From contig NZ_JAKZFS010000002.1 in assembly GCF_022808915.1 (NCBI RefSeq), forward strand, positions 186,001 to 250,000: 64,000 nucleotides of DNA, given 5' to 3'. A program made the position numbers and the translations under genes. The number at the start of each line of letters is the position of its first letter. Positions within the stretch are counted from its first letter, which is position 1. The stretch is from Fundidesulfovibrio terrae (GTDB taxonomy: Bacteria > Desulfobacterota > Desulfovibrionia > Desulfovibrionales > Desulfovibrionaceae). Shown here in pieces: positions 27,725 to 36,802 of this stretch. The notes under the pieces were generated by a model. It saw only the letters and a list, made by a program, of their open reading frames with translations. It searched no databases and had not been told where the DNA came from.

Positions 27725-30400
27725 CTAGTGTGCCCCGCCCCAGTCGCGTCCCACGCCCATGTCCGCCACGATGGGCACGTCGAGCGACACCACGCCGGTC
27801 ATGAGCTGCGAAAGGCGCTCTCCGGCGGCTTGCCCGGCGCTCTCCGGGGCCTCGAGCACCAGTTCGTCGTGCACCTGGAGGATGAGCTTGGCTTTCAGCG
27901 AGTGCAGGGTTTCGTCCGAGGCGGTTCGCAGCATGGCCATCTTGATGATGTCGGCGGCGCTGCCCTGGACCACGGTGTTGATGGCCTGGCGGCGCGCCTG
28001 GGATTCAAGCTGGTTGTTGCGGGAGTGGATGTCCGGCAGAAGCCGCCTGCGTCCGGCCAGGGTGGTGACGAAGCCGGTCTGCTTGGCCTGGTCCACCACC
28101 TGCTGGTAATACTCCTTGAGCGTAGCCATGCGCTCAAAATACCTGGCGATAAAATCCTTGGCCTCGTTCAGGGTGAGCCCCAGTTCGCGCCCGAGCTTTT
28201 GGGGGCCCATGCCGTAGAGCAGGCCGAAGTTGATGGTCTTGGCCTGGCGGCGCTGCTCGGGGGTCACGGCTTCCTGGGGCCGGTCGAAGAGGAGGGCGGC
28301 CGTGCGGGAGTGGATGTCCACGCCCTGGCGGAACGCCTCCAAAAGGGCCGGGTCCCGGGAGAAATGGGCCAGCACGCGCAGCTCGATCTGGGAGTAGTCC
28401 GCCGAAGCCAGCACCATGCCCGGCGCGGCGGTGAAGAGGGCGCGCATGCGCTTCCCGAGGTCTCCCCGCGCGGGGATGTTCTGGAGGTTGGGGGCGCTGG
28501 AGGAGAGCCGCCCCGTGGCCGTGGCCAACTGGTTGAAGGTGGTGTGGACGCGGTCCGCCTCGTCGGCCAGCGCGGGCAGGGGTTCCAGATAGGTGGAGCG
28601 CAGCTTCTCGAGCTTGCGGAACTCCAGGATGGAGTCCACCAGCGGATGCTGCCCGGCCAGGCGTTCCAGCACCTCGGCCGAGGTGGAGGCCGCGCCGCCC
28701 GGGGTCTTGGCCGGAGCCTTGAGTCCCAGGCGGTTGTAGAGCACGTCGGCCAGCTGTTGGCTGGAGCGGATGTTGAAGCGCACCTCGGCCTGGCGGTGCA
28801 TCTGCTCGGTGATCTGGGCAAGCCTCGAGTTCACCTCGTCGGCGAAGGCGGCGAAGGCCTGCTTGTCGATGCGGATGCCCGCCTTTTCCATGTCCACCAG
28901 CACCGGCACCAGGGGCAGCTCCAGCTCGCGCATGAGCGGGCTAAGCCCGGCCTGCTCGATGCGCGAGGCCAGGCGTCCGGCCAGGGCCAGGCAGGCCAGG
29001 CCGCGCGCTCCGCCGGGAGCCTCGTCCGGATTGAAGGTGGGGTCGGCCCAGAGTCCGTCCAGCAGGCGCTCCCAGGTGTAGATGCGGTCCTCGGGGCCAA
29101 GCAGGTAGGCGGCCAGGCTCAGGTCGAACCAGCATTCCAGGGGAACGCTCCGCCAGGCGTCGCTCGCCGACAGCAGATCCTTGAGCGAGGGCGTGGCCAC
29201 CCGGGAGGCCACGGCCAGAAGCGGGGCGATCTCGGCCGGAGTGGCGACCACCAGCCACTGGTGGTCGCCGGCAGCCAGCAGAAAATCCGTAACTCCCGGG
29301 ACCAGGGCGACATCCATATTTTTTAAGGATGGGATGTCCGCAAGCGGCGTGGGGGCCTCGGGCTGGGCCGCGCCGTTGCCGGATGCGCCCTTGGGGGCGG
29401 AGCCGAAGAGCGAGAGCTGGCCGCCCGCGTCGTCCTGCGCGGTCCGGGAGGCAGCGCCGTTCCCGGCGGAAGCGCCGCGCTGCGGTTCCAAGGCGGCGGC
29501 GAGCAGGGGAGGGGCTTCGGCCGGGCGCGGCAGCTCGCGCGCAAGCGAGCGCAGCTCGTAGGTGTTGAGGAAGCGCTCCAGTTCGTCCCTGGGGGCCGGG
29601 GTGACGGCCAGGGACTCCAGGGTCACGTACTCGGCGGCGTCGAGCTTGAGCCGCGTCAGCTCCCGGTAGGTGAAGAGGTCGTCCATGTGGGGCTCGATCT
29701 TCTTGCGCCAGGCGGGCTTGATCGCCGCGATGCCTTCCTTGAGCTCTTCCAGGCTCGGGAACTGGGCCACCACTTCCAGGGCGGTCTTGGGTCCCACGCC
29801 GGGAACCCCGGGAATGTTGTCGCTCGCGTCGCCGGTCAGGGCCTGGAAGTCCGGCCAGTGGGCCGGCCCGGCCGGGAACTCGGCCAGGAAGTCCTCCAGG
29901 GTGGTGATGCGCTCCTGCTTGCCCGAGGGGTCCCACATGGTCACCCCGCGGTCCAGGCATTGGCGAAGGTCCTTGTCCACGCCCACGATGACCACCGGCC
30001 CGTGCGCCTTGTTGCTGGCGGCCAGGCTGGCGATGGTGTCGTCAGCCTCCACGCCTTCGTGGCGCAGCACCGGGAAACCCAGCAGCTTGACGCCCTCGAT
30101 GATGGGTTCGATCTGCTGGGCCAGGGGCTCGGGCATCTTCTGGCGCTGCGCCTTGTAGGCCGGGAAAATATCGGCCCTGAAGGAGGGGCCTCTTCCGTCC
30201 ACCACGAAGGCGGCCCGGCGGGGGCGCTCCTCGCGCAGGAGCTTCATGGCCAGGCGCATGACGATGTACAGGGCGTTGGTGGGAAATCCGTCGGAGCGGG
30301 TCAGGTCGCCGAAGGCGTAGAACCCCCTGTATATGTAGGAGGTGCCGTCGATGAGGTAGAGCGGCTCGGAGCCGGGGAGAAGGCGGTCCCTCAGGGGCAT
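27725..30400 (-). CDS. polA: DNA polymerase I
   Basis: An 891-residue family A polymerase. Residues 1-295 form the 5'-3' exonuclease (YLIDGTSYIYRGFYA, VEADDTIASLA, ALTGDASDNIPGVPGVGPKTA). Residues about 350-520 form a shrunken 3'-5' exonuclease-like domain in which the DxE motif is not visible, so proofreading is probably lost. The polymerase domain holds motif A (ADYSQIELR), the O-helix (RRQAKTINFGLLYGMG) and motif C (QVHDELVLEAPE). AAGGA precedes the ATG. An inserted low-complexity linker of Ala, Gly and Pro lies near 300-345. It serves Okazaki fragment processing and repair. Confidence 0.97.
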   Translation of the reverse strand: MPLRDRLLPGSEPLYLIDGTSYIYRGFYAFGDLTRSDGFPTNALYIVMRLAMKLLREERPRRAAFVVDGRGPSFRADIFPAYKAQRQKMPEPLAQQIEPIIEGVKLLGFPVLRHEGVEADDTIASLAASNKAHGPVVIVGVDKDLRQCLDRGVTMWDPSGKQERITTLEDFLAEFPAGPAHWPDFQALTGDASDNIPGVPGVGPKTALEVVAQFPSLEELKEGIAAIKPAWRKKIEPHMDDLFTYRELTRLKLDAAEYVTLESLAVTPAPRDELERFLNTYELRSLARELPRPAEAPPLLAAALEPQRGASAGNGAASRTAQDDAGGQLSLFGSAPKGASGNGAAQPEAPTPLADIPSLKNMDVALVPGVTDFLLAAGDHQWLVVATPAEIAPLLAVASRVATPSLKDLLSASDAWRSVPLECWFDLSLAAYLLGPEDRIYTWERLLDGLWADPTFNPDEAPGGARGLACLALAGRLASRIEQAGLSPLMRELELPLVPVLVDMEKAGIRIDKQAFAAFADEVNSRLAQITEQMHRQAEVRFNIRSSQQLADVLYNRLGLKAPAKTPGGAASTSAEVLERLAGQHPLVDSILEFRKLEKLRSTYLEPLPALADEADRVHTTFNQLATATGRLSSSAPNLQNIPARGDLGKRMRALFTAAPGMVLASADYSQIELRVLAHFSRDPALLEAFRQGVDIHSRTAALLFDRPQEAVTPEQRRQAKTINFGLLYGMGPQKLGRELGLTLNEAKDFIARYFERMATLKEYYQQVVDQAKQTGFVTTLAGRRRLLPDIHSRNNQLESQARRQAINTVVQGSAADIIKMAMLRTASDETLHSLKAKLILQVHDELVLEAPESAGQAAGERLSQLMTGVVSLDVPIVADMGVGRDWGGAH

Positions 30401-30587
30401 GCGGGATATCCTTTTTCCAGTCTTCTAGCCCGCCTGGGCGGTGCCCGCAACCGTGAGGAGCGGTGAAATTTAGGGGTTGCACCCCGACTCCTGATCTGCT
30501 ACTCGAGCTACCATGACAAACCCGGCCGTGTTCAAGGAGCCAGGCCGGACAACCAATCGAAGCCATGGCGCGTTGTTGGAGGTTACT

Positions 30588-31100
30588 ATGGTAAAAAGCA
30601 TTAACATTCTTTTGCTGGCATGTCTGGCCCTAGGGCTGTATCATTTTCGTCAAGAGACAGTGCGGTTGGAATCAGCGTTGTCATCATCGGAAAATGCACA
30701 ATCCGAGATGCGTGTCGAGGTTGAAAAGATACGCGACGAGTCCAACCTGCTTAGGATGGTGGTTTTGGCCAATTTGTCCAAAATCGCCGACCCGATTCCC
30801 AATAAGCTGCTCACCGTGACGGCCTATACTTCCGTGGAACTCCGGGAAGTCCCGGAGCAACAGCTGCTCACCGCGTCTCTTTCCAAACCAAAGGAAGGGG
30901 CCATCGCCGTATCCCGCGATCTGTTCAAACAGGGGTGGGTCTTTGGCAAGAAGGTCTACATCAAGAACCACGGTGTATTCGTCATCACCGACCTGATGGG
31001 CAACAGCAAAACCAAGAGCGTGGATATCTACATGAACGATCAGGACCGGGCCTTGCAGTTCGGCAAGAAGCAGATCGAGGTGGTCTTGCTCGACGTGTAG
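30588..31100 (+). CDS. 3D-domain protein, membrane-anchored
   Basis: A 170-residue protein with one N-terminal membrane segment or signal anchor (residues 4-18), a short coiled coil (22-55) and a C-terminal 3D (Asp-Asp-Asp) domain. Signatures are LLTVTAYTS near 72, IAVSRDLFKQGWVFGKKVYI, then GVFVITDLM and SVDIYMND near 145-155. 3D domains are the barrel of MltA-like lytic transglycosylases and SpoIID/Rpf-like proteins, so a role in peptidoglycan is likely. TTGGAGG precedes the ATG. It has more A and T than its neighbours and is closed off by a strong terminator, so it is monocistronic. Confidence 0.82.
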   Translation: MVKSINILLLACLALGLYHFRQETVRLESALSSSENAQSEMRVEVEKIRDESNLLRMVVLANLSKIADPIPNKLLTVTAYTSVELREVPEQQLLTASLSKPKEGAIAVSRDLFKQGWVFGKKVYIKNHGVFVITDLMGNSKTKSVDIYMNDQDRALQFGKKQIEVVLLDV

Positions 31101-31125
31101 GGCCCCTAAGGACATGCCAGCACAG

Positions 31126-31153
31126 TCAGGGGCTTCGGCCCCTGATTTTTTTT
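31126..31153 (+). terminator. strong intrinsic terminator
   Basis: TCAGGGGC-TTCG-GCCCCTGA, a perfect 8-bp stem with a UUCG tetraloop, followed by eight T residues. It ends the 3D-domain gene. Confidence 0.95.
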
Positions 31154-31157
31154 GCCC

Positions 31158-31186
31158 TTTTCAACAGTACGGAACTTGGCTATACC
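31158..31186 (+). promoter_or_regulatory. candidate sigma70 promoter for the TolC-like gene
   Basis: TTTTCA, 17 bases, TATACC. It lies just after the preceding terminator and about 145 bases before the TolC-like start codon. The only other evidence is its position. Confidence 0.4.
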
Positions 31187-31331
31187 CGTGCGCGGTATGC
31201 GGATCGTTCCCGTTATCCGGTTTGTCGCGGCCGCCCGTGCCCTTGAGACGGTTGCCGCGCGTAAAAACGCAATCCTGACCGAATCGGGAAAAGTTCCGGC
31301 CTTGGCCGGGGCGTTTCTCCGGAGGTATTCC

Positions 31332-32798
31332 ATGAATTTCAGCGCCATCGCGCTCGCGCTCTGCCTCGCGGCCGCTCCCCTGGCCCAAGCCCAGGCCCAG
31401 ATCAGGTCCTACGACCAGACTCCGGCACAGATGCAGGCCGACTCCCAGGCCAAGGGCCAGCAGCAGGCCCAGGCCCCGCAGGGCTCCGGCCAGGACCAGC
31501 AGGGCTCCAACATGGACCTGGGCAAGTCCGTCCAGCGCGCCCTGGACGCCAACCCCCAGATGCAGTCGGCCAAGCAGCAGATCTACGGCGCCCAGTCCGG
31601 CGTCTACGCGGCCACGGCGGCCTTCGCGCCCACCGGCACTGCCTCCTACCAGGGCACGACGAGCACCTCGAAGTTCCCCACCACGGTGACTCAGACCATC
31701 AACGGCACCACCGTCACCGGGATCACCAAGCGCTGGTTCGATCCGTCGTTTTTCGCCACACTGGACCTGAACGTCAGCCAGCCCCTGTTCACCGGTTTCA
31801 GGCTGCTCTCGTCGTACCAGAAGTCCAAGCTGGCCAAGGACCAGGCCGACGCCCTCTACCGCCGCACCGAGCTGACCCTGGTGCGTTCGGTGCAGACCGC
31901 CTTCCTGACGCTTCTCAAGGCCCGCTCGGACGTGAAGTCCAACAAGGACGCCGTGGCCCGGCTCGCTTCCCAGCTCAAGGTGACGCGCGCCTTCTACGAC
32001 GTGGGCCTGCGCCCCCGCCTGGACGTGCTCCAGGCCGAGTCCGACCTGGCTAGCGCCGAGCAGGCCCTGCTCGCCGCTCAGAACTCCGTGGACATCCAGC
32101 TGGCCCAGCTCAACTCGCTGCTGAACATCCCCCTGGACCAGGGCGTGGACTACCTGGGCGAGCTCTCCCAGATTCCCTTCAAGATGACCCTGCAGCAGGC
32201 CCTGGACGAGTCCTACAAGGAGCGCCCGGACATCGCCATCGCGGTCAAGTCCGTGGAGATGGCCGAGAAGGACGCCACCATCGCCTTGAGCCCCGCCCTG
32301 CCGCAGGTGAGCGCCGATTACGACTACATCCGTCAGGGCGACACCTGGGGCCTGCGCGAGAACCTGAGCACCACCAGCTCCACCGCCTATTTCGAGCGTC
32401 ACCAGTTCCAGCTCACCTTCACCTGGAAGGCCTGGGATTGGGGTAACACCTATTTCACCTACCGCCAGGCCGGCGAGAACGTGAAGAAGCTCCAGGCAGA
32501 CCTGGCCAAGCTGCGTCTGGACGTGGGGGCCGAGGTCAAGACCCAGTTCCTGAACATCCAGGACGCCGCCAAGCGCATCGCCGTGGCCAAGGCCGGACTG
32601 GCCGCCGCCAACGAGGGCTACCGCATGGCCGTGGCCCGCTACCAGGCCCAGGTCGGCACCAACACCGACGTGCTGGACGCCCAGGCCCGGGTGTCGCGCG
32701 CCGAGTTTCAACTCACCCAGGCCCTCACCGACTACCAGATCGCCATCTCCAACCTGTACTACTCCATCGGGCGCAAGAACCTGAAGCTCGACGGCTAG
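31332..32798 (+). CDS. TolC-family outer membrane efflux protein
   Basis: A 488-residue outer-membrane channel protein. A signal peptide (residues 1-20, cleaved near AQAQAQ) precedes a Gln/Ala-rich linker (to about 55) and two OEP repeats (about 65-265 and 285-480). Typical features are LDLNVSQPLFTGFR, the KSDVKSN-type helices, YDVGLRPRLDVLQAESDLASAEQAL and RYQAQVGTNTDVLDAQ. It should form the trimeric exit duct of an export system. No inner-membrane or periplasmic partner is adjacent, so it may serve type I secretion or RND pumps encoded elsewhere. GGAGG precedes the ATG and a strong terminator follows. Confidence 0.93.
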   Translation: MNFSAIALALCLAAAPLAQAQAQIRSYDQTPAQMQADSQAKGQQQAQAPQGSGQDQQGSNMDLGKSVQRALDANPQMQSAKQQIYGAQSGVYAATAAFAPTGTASYQGTTSTSKFPTTVTQTINGTTVTGITKRWFDPSFFATLDLNVSQPLFTGFRLLSSYQKSKLAKDQADALYRRTELTLVRSVQTAFLTLLKARSDVKSNKDAVARLASQLKVTRAFYDVGLRPRLDVLQAESDLASAEQALLAAQNSVDIQLAQLNSLLNIPLDQGVDYLGELSQIPFKMTLQQALDESYKERPDIAIAVKSVEMAEKDATIALSPALPQVSADYDYIRQGDTWGLRENLSTTSSTAYFERHQFQLTFTWKAWDWGNTYFTYRQAGENVKKLQADLAKLRLDVGAEVKTQFLNIQDAAKRIAVAKAGLAAANEGYRMAVARYQAQVGTNTDVLDAQARVSRAEFQLTQALTDYQIAISNLYYSIGRKNLKLDG

Positions 32799-32824
32799 CG
32801 TTTTCGCCTCACGGCGCAAAGAAA

Positions 32825-32856
32825 GGGCTCCCCGGTTCTTCCGGGGAGCCCTTTTT
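32825..32856 (+). terminator. strong intrinsic terminator
   Basis: GGGCTCCCCGG-TTCTT-CCGGGGAGCCC, an 11-bp perfect stem, followed by five T residues. It ends the TolC-like gene. Confidence 0.95.
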
Positions 32857-33043
32857 CGTGCCCGCCCGGTAAATATGGCTGCCGGGGATGACTCCCCCTC
32901 CCGCCGCCTTGCTGCGGGCCCGCGCCTCCGGGCGAACGTATCCCGTCTGCGGGGCAACAAGCCCTCTCGCCAACCGGGGCGGGATGTTTTATGGAGTGGC
33001 CGCGGCCGCACCCCGGCCGCGAACATTTTTTCAGGATGCGACC

Positions 33044-33670
33044 ATGGGCGACGATCCGATTTCCACCGTGGACATGACCGGCCGCGACCGCCTCACCCGG
33101 ATGGCCGATTTCCTCTTCGAGGTGAGCATGCTCAGGCGCACGCCGCGCACGGGCTACCAGTTCCTGGGCTCAGGGAGCGAGAACGTGGCCGAGCACTCCT
33201 TCGGCACGGCCATGATCGGCTACACCCTGGCCCGCATGGCCGGGGCTGACGAGGGGAAAACCGTGCTCCTGTGCCTGTTCCACGACGTTCACGAGGCCCG
33301 CACCGGGGACTTCAACTACGTGGCCAAGCTCTACAACACCCACGACTCGCGCCGCGCCCTGGCCGACGGCCTCAAGGGCACGGGCATGTCCGGGCCGGTG
33401 CTGAAACTCCACGACGAGCTGGAGGAGGCCCTGAGCCTGGAGGCGAGGCTCGCCCAGGACGCAGACCAGCTGGACCTCATGGTCAACCTGAAGGAACTCC
33501 TGGACCTGGGCAACCCCTACGCCCGAAAGTGGATGGACTGCGCCGTGGAGCGCCTGCGCACTCCCCAGGGACGCGAGCTGGCAAAGGCCATCATGACCAC
33601 CGACCACACCGACTGGTGGTTCCTGGGCCCCGACGCCTGTTGGTGGGAACGCAAGAACGGGAAGGAGTAG
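33044..33670 (+). CDS. HD-domain phosphohydrolase (YfbR/HDDC2-like nucleotidase)
   Basis: A 208-residue protein of the HD superfamily. The metal-binding pattern is H in NVAEHSF (about residue 48), HD in LFHDVHEARTGD (about 80) and D in DADQLD (about 150), the arrangement of 5'-deoxynucleotidase YfbR and HDDC2. Dephosphorylation of nucleoside monophosphates is the likely reaction. The chosen ATG begins MGDDPIST; longer readings to 32888 add a low-complexity stretch and are unlikely. The next gene, a phosphoesterase, begins three bases after the stop. Confidence 0.82.
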   Translation: MGDDPISTVDMTGRDRLTRMADFLFEVSMLRRTPRTGYQFLGSGSENVAEHSFGTAMIGYTLARMAGADEGKTVLLCLFHDVHEARTGDFNYVAKLYNTHDSRRALADGLKGTGMSGPVLKLHDELEEALSLEARLAQDADQLDLMVNLKELLDLGNPYARKWMDCAVERLRTPQGRELAKAIMTTDHTDWWFLGPDACWWERKNGKE

Positions 33671-33673
33671 GGC

Positions 33674-34159
33674 GTGCTGCTGGCCGTCATTTCCGACACC
33701 CACCTGGATGTCCCCAGCGACTGGTTCAAGGCCTTCTTCGAGGAGCACCTCCTCCCGGCCGACGCCCTCATCCACTGCGGCGACACCACCGGCAAGGCGC
33801 TGCACGACTACATGGCCCTAGGCCACCCCAACTTTCACGGCGTGGCCGGCAACTGTTGCGACTGGCGCATCGGCCAGGAACTGCCGGCGATGCTCCGCTT
33901 GAACCTGGCGGGCAAGGCCGTGGGCGTGACCCACGGCTGGGGCGAGAAACCCTCGCTGCCCGCCCGGCTGCCCGAAGCTTTCGGGCCGGGATTCGACCTC
34001 ATCCTGTTCGGCCACACTCACCGCCAGACCAACATCCGGTTCGGCGACACCCTGGTGGTCAACCCGGGCAGCCTGTCCGGGGACAAGCCGTCCATGGCCT
34101 TCGTGCGCCTGGGCGACGAGATCGAAGTGAGTTTTTGCAGTTTCTCCAAAAACATCTGA
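33674..34159 (+). CDS. YfcE/MJ0936-type metallophosphoesterase
   Basis: A 161-residue calcineurin-like phosphoesterase. The dimetal site is complete: SDTHLD (residues 7-12), HCGDTTG (about 34-40), GNCCDW, THGWG and FGHTHRQ (about 112-118), then NPGSLS. Small proteins of this type hydrolyse phosphodiesters, and the natural substrate is not known. The start is a GTG close behind the HD gene, so the two phosphohydrolases are cotranscribed, followed by the nitroreductase. Confidence 0.9.
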   Translation: MLLAVISDTHLDVPSDWFKAFFEEHLLPADALIHCGDTTGKALHDYMALGHPNFHGVAGNCCDWRIGQELPAMLRLNLAGKAVGVTHGWGEKPSLPARLPEAFGPGFDLILFGHTHRQTNIRFGDTLVVNPGSLSGDKPSMAFVRLGDEIEVSFCSFSKNI

Positions 34160-34184
34160 GCCTCACATCCGACAAGGAGGCCCC

Positions 34185-34793
34185 ATGACCGTCAAGGACG
34201 CCATCGCCAAGCGCCGCTCCATCCGCAAGTACACGGACGAGCCCGTATCCAGGGAACTCCTGCTGGAGCTGATCGAGGCAGCCCGGCTGTCTCCGTCGGG
34301 GTGCAACTCCCAGCCCTGGCGCTTCAGGCTGGTCACGGAGAAACCGGACATCGAGTGGTTCGGCGGACCGGCCACCGCCGGGCAGCGCTTCGTGGGCAGG
34401 GCAGGCGCGGTGATTGTGTGCTGCGTGGACACGTCGGCCTACCTGTGCGACTCGCGGGCAACCCTCCGCGCCCTGCGCGAGGCCGGGCTCATGTCCGACG
34501 AGTTCGCCAACGACGTGGACCAGTCGTACCTGAAGCCCTCCGAGGCAGGACCCCCGGGGATTCTCAAGGGCGCGGCCGCGCTCAACCTGGCCATCGCCAT
34601 GTCGGCCATGATGCTCCGGGCCGTGGAGCTCGGGCTCGGAACCACCTGGATAGGCAGGCTGGAGGAGGCGCTGGTGAAAGAGCGCCTGGGGCTGCCCGAA
34701 GGACTCGGGGTCGTGGCGCTGCTGGCCGTGGGATACCCGGCCGAGGACCCGGCGGCGAGGCCGCGCAAGTCCCTGGAGGAAATTCTGCTGTAG
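34185..34793 (+). CDS. nitroreductase-family flavoprotein
   Basis: A 202-residue FMN-dependent oxidoreductase. The N-terminus AIAKRRSIRKYTDEPV and LSPSGCNSQPWRF (residues 5-47) bind FMN phosphate. GTTWIGRLEE and VVALLAVGYPAE (about 145-185) complete the family pattern. Members reduce nitroaromatics, quinones or flavins with NAD(P)H; the physiological substrate is unclear. AAGGAGG precedes the ATG. It ends five bases from the converging STAS gene. Confidence 0.9.
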   Translation: MTVKDAIAKRRSIRKYTDEPVSRELLLELIEAARLSPSGCNSQPWRFRLVTEKPDIEWFGGPATAGQRFVGRAGAVIVCCVDTSAYLCDSRATLRALREAGLMSDEFANDVDQSYLKPSEAGPPGILKGAAALNLAIAMSAMMLRAVELGLGTTWIGRLEEALVKERLGLPEGLGVVALLAVGYPAEDPAARPRKSLEEILL

Positions 34794-34798
34794 CGGGG

Positions 34799-35173
34799 CT
34801 AGAGGCTCTGGGCGCGCTCGTTGTTTTCCCGCATGAGCTCGCGCATCTGCTTCATGGCCTCGGCCTCGTTTTGCACGATGGGCAGGAGCTTGTGCAGGCG
34901 GGTGATGACGAAGACGCTCATGATGTCCTCGGAGACGCCGTGCAGCACGCAGAAACCCTCGCTTTTGCGGCAGTGCAGCAGCACGGTCATGAGGGCCTTC
35001 ATGCCCACGGAGTCGATGAAGCCCACCTGGGAGAAGTCGATGATCGCCGCGCGGGTGGGCCTGAAGGCCTCGATGAGGTCGTCGGCCAGCTGGTCCGCGA
35101 TGCGGGCCTCGATGCGGGGGGCGTTGATTCGCGCTATGGTCACGCCGTCTTCGGTGCTTACGTCGAGAAGCAT
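34799..35173 (-). CDS. STAS-domain anti-sigma factor antagonist-like protein
   Basis: A 124-residue STAS domain protein of the SpoIIAA/RsbV type. The conserved phosphorylatable Ser lies in FIDSVGMKAL (about residue 54). The protein should be switched by a serine kinase of the RsbW class, one of which is partly visible at the left edge of the window. GGAGGAGGG precedes the ATG. The gene is divergent from sat. Confidence 0.88.
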   Translation of the reverse strand: MLLDVSTEDGVTIARINAPRIEARIADQLADDLIEAFRPTRAAIIDFSQVGFIDSVGMKALMTVLLHCRKSEGFCVLHGVSEDIMSVFVITRLHKLLPIVQNEAEAMKQMRELMRENNERAQSL

Positions 35174-35250
35174 GTGCGGCCCTCCTCCTGCTGTTGCCTG
35201 TTGGCAGGATGCATGGGGGGAACGAGTCCGTCAAGCCGGGGCGGAATGGC

Positions 35251-35305
35251 TTGACAAGGAGTCATTTTTTTCACAATAAAACATCCCACGTGAATTTTTT
35301 ATCAT
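35251..35305 (+). promoter_or_regulatory. candidate promoter and half-operator upstream of sat
   Basis: TTGACA occurs at 35251-35256 and TATCAT at 35300-35305; they are too far apart to serve one promoter, so each is a partial hit. TTTTTTTCACAA ends at 35276 and resembles the right half of the TTGTGA-N6-TCACAA sites described for Rex or CRP-type regulators in desulfovibrios; the left half is not conserved. The stretch is AT-rich against the background. Confidence 0.3.
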
Positions 35306-35411
35306 AGGGCGTTCCGAATCCCGTCCGGGTGTAGGGCGCACGGGTGGCCGCGTCTGCGGCCTGGGCGGCAGCATCTGAAACAACACTATCCGTAAAGGAG
35401 AGGAAACGAAC

Positions 35412-36725
35412 ATGTCCAGACTGGTTCCCCCGCATGGTGGCAAAGGCCTCACTATCTGTCTGCTGGAAGGCGCCGAGCGCGAAGAGGCCCTCAAGAAGGC
35501 CGCCACGCTGAAGAAAGTCGTTATCTCCCCCCGCGAAAAGGGCGACCTGATCATGATGGGCACCGGCGGCTTCTCGCCGATCACCTACTTCATGAACAAG
35601 GCCGACTGGAAGTCCGTGTGCGAGAAGATGACCCTCACCGACGGCACCTTCTGGCCCGTTCCCGTTACCCTCTCCGTTTCCGCTGAAGACGCCGCCGGCA
35701 TCAACGTCGGTCAGGAAGTGGCCCTCGAGTCCGCCAAGGGCGAGATGATGGCCATCATCACCGTCACCGAGAAGTACACCCTCACCGAAGAAGAGAAGAA
35801 GTGGGAGTGCTACCAGGTGTTCAAGGGCGCCGGCCCCGACTCCGCCGACGACGTGTTCTGGGAGACCGCCCTGAAGGACCACCCCGGTGTCCAGATGGTC
35901 ATGAGCCAGAAGCCCGTCTGCCTGGCCGGTAACGTGAAGGTCCTCTCCGAGGGCGACTACCCCGTGAAGTACAAGGGCGTGTACAAGCGTCCCGCCGACC
36001 TGCGCGCCGAGATGGACAAGAAGGGCTGGCAGAAGGTCGCCGCTCTGCAGCTGCGCAACCCCATGCACCGCTCGCACGAGTTCCTGGCCAAGATCGCCGT
36101 TGAAGTGTGCGACGGCGTGGTCATCCACTCCCTGATCGGCAACCTGAAGCCCGGCGACATCCCGGCCGAAGTGCGCGTGAAGGCCATCGACACCCTGGTC
36201 GAGCACTACTTCGTGAAGGACCACGTCATCCAGGCCGGCTACCCCCTGGACATGCGTTACGCCGGTCCCCGCGAAGGCCTGCTGCACGCCACCTTCCGCC
36301 AGAACTACGGCATCAACAACATGATCATCGGTCGTGACCACGCCGGCGTGGGCGACTTCTACGGCATGTTCGAGGCCCAGGAGATCTTCAAGCGCATCCC
36401 CTACGCGACCGCCGAGGCCGCTTGCGCCGTCGAGCCTGGCAAGGCCCTGCTCTGCCAGAACATGAACATCGACTGGACCTTCTACTGCTTCAAGTGCGAC
36501 GGCATGGCCTCCCTGCGCACCTGCCCGCACACCAAGGAAGACCGCGTCATCCTGTCCGGCACCAAGCTGCGCAAGATGCTGTCCGACGGCGAAGCCGTGC
36601 CCGATCACTTCGGCCGCGACGAGTGCCTGGTGATCCTGCGCGCCTACTACGAAGGCCTGACCGAGAAGGTCGAGGTCAAGATGCAGCGCGCTGCTTCCGG
36701 CGACCACACCGCCCAGAAGAAGTAG
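35412..36725 (+). CDS. sat: sulfate adenylyltransferase (ATP sulfurylase)
   Basis: A 437-residue enzyme that makes APS and pyrophosphate from ATP and sulfate, the activating step of sulfate respiration. The PUA-like N-terminal domain ends near residue 180. The catalytic domain has QLRNPMHRSHE (213-223) and GRDHAGVG (307-314). Near the C-terminus C359, C362, C371 and H373 form a probable metal site, in line with the zinc/cobalt reported in Desulfovibrio ATP sulfurylase. No APS-kinase domain is present, as expected in a dissimilatory enzyme. AAGGAG lies upstream of the ATG. It is monocistronic with a strong terminator, and its codon use is like that of dsrAB and aprA. Confidence 0.98.
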   Translation: MSRLVPPHGGKGLTICLLEGAEREEALKKAATLKKVVISPREKGDLIMMGTGGFSPITYFMNKADWKSVCEKMTLTDGTFWPVPVTLSVSAEDAAGINVGQEVALESAKGEMMAIITVTEKYTLTEEEKKWECYQVFKGAGPDSADDVFWETALKDHPGVQMVMSQKPVCLAGNVKVLSEGDYPVKYKGVYKRPADLRAEMDKKGWQKVAALQLRNPMHRSHEFLAKIAVEVCDGVVIHSLIGNLKPGDIPAEVRVKAIDTLVEHYFVKDHVIQAGYPLDMRYAGPREGLLHATFRQNYGINNMIIGRDHAGVGDFYGMFEAQEIFKRIPYATAEAACAVEPGKALLCQNMNIDWTFYCFKCDGMASLRTCPHTKEDRVILSGTKLRKMLSDGEAVPDHFGRDECLVILRAYYEGLTEKVEVKMQRAASGDHTAQKK

Positions 36726-36750
36726 TTGATTTCGGCTCACGCCGAATCCG

Positions 36751-36779
36751 GGGAGGCGCCGCATGGCGCCTCCCTTTTT
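36751..36779 (+). terminator. strong intrinsic terminator after sat
   Basis: GGGAGGCGCC-GCAT-GGCGCCTCCC, a perfect 10-bp stem, followed by five T residues. Confidence 0.95.
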
Positions 36780-36802
36780 CGTTTATAATTCGAGGGGTAC
36801 GC

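Noticed and set aside
35251-35279. TTGACA with AATAAA as a full sat promoter
   Set aside because: With 18-base spacing the -10 match is poor, and the better TATCAT lies too far downstream for this -35; left as a tentative region only.
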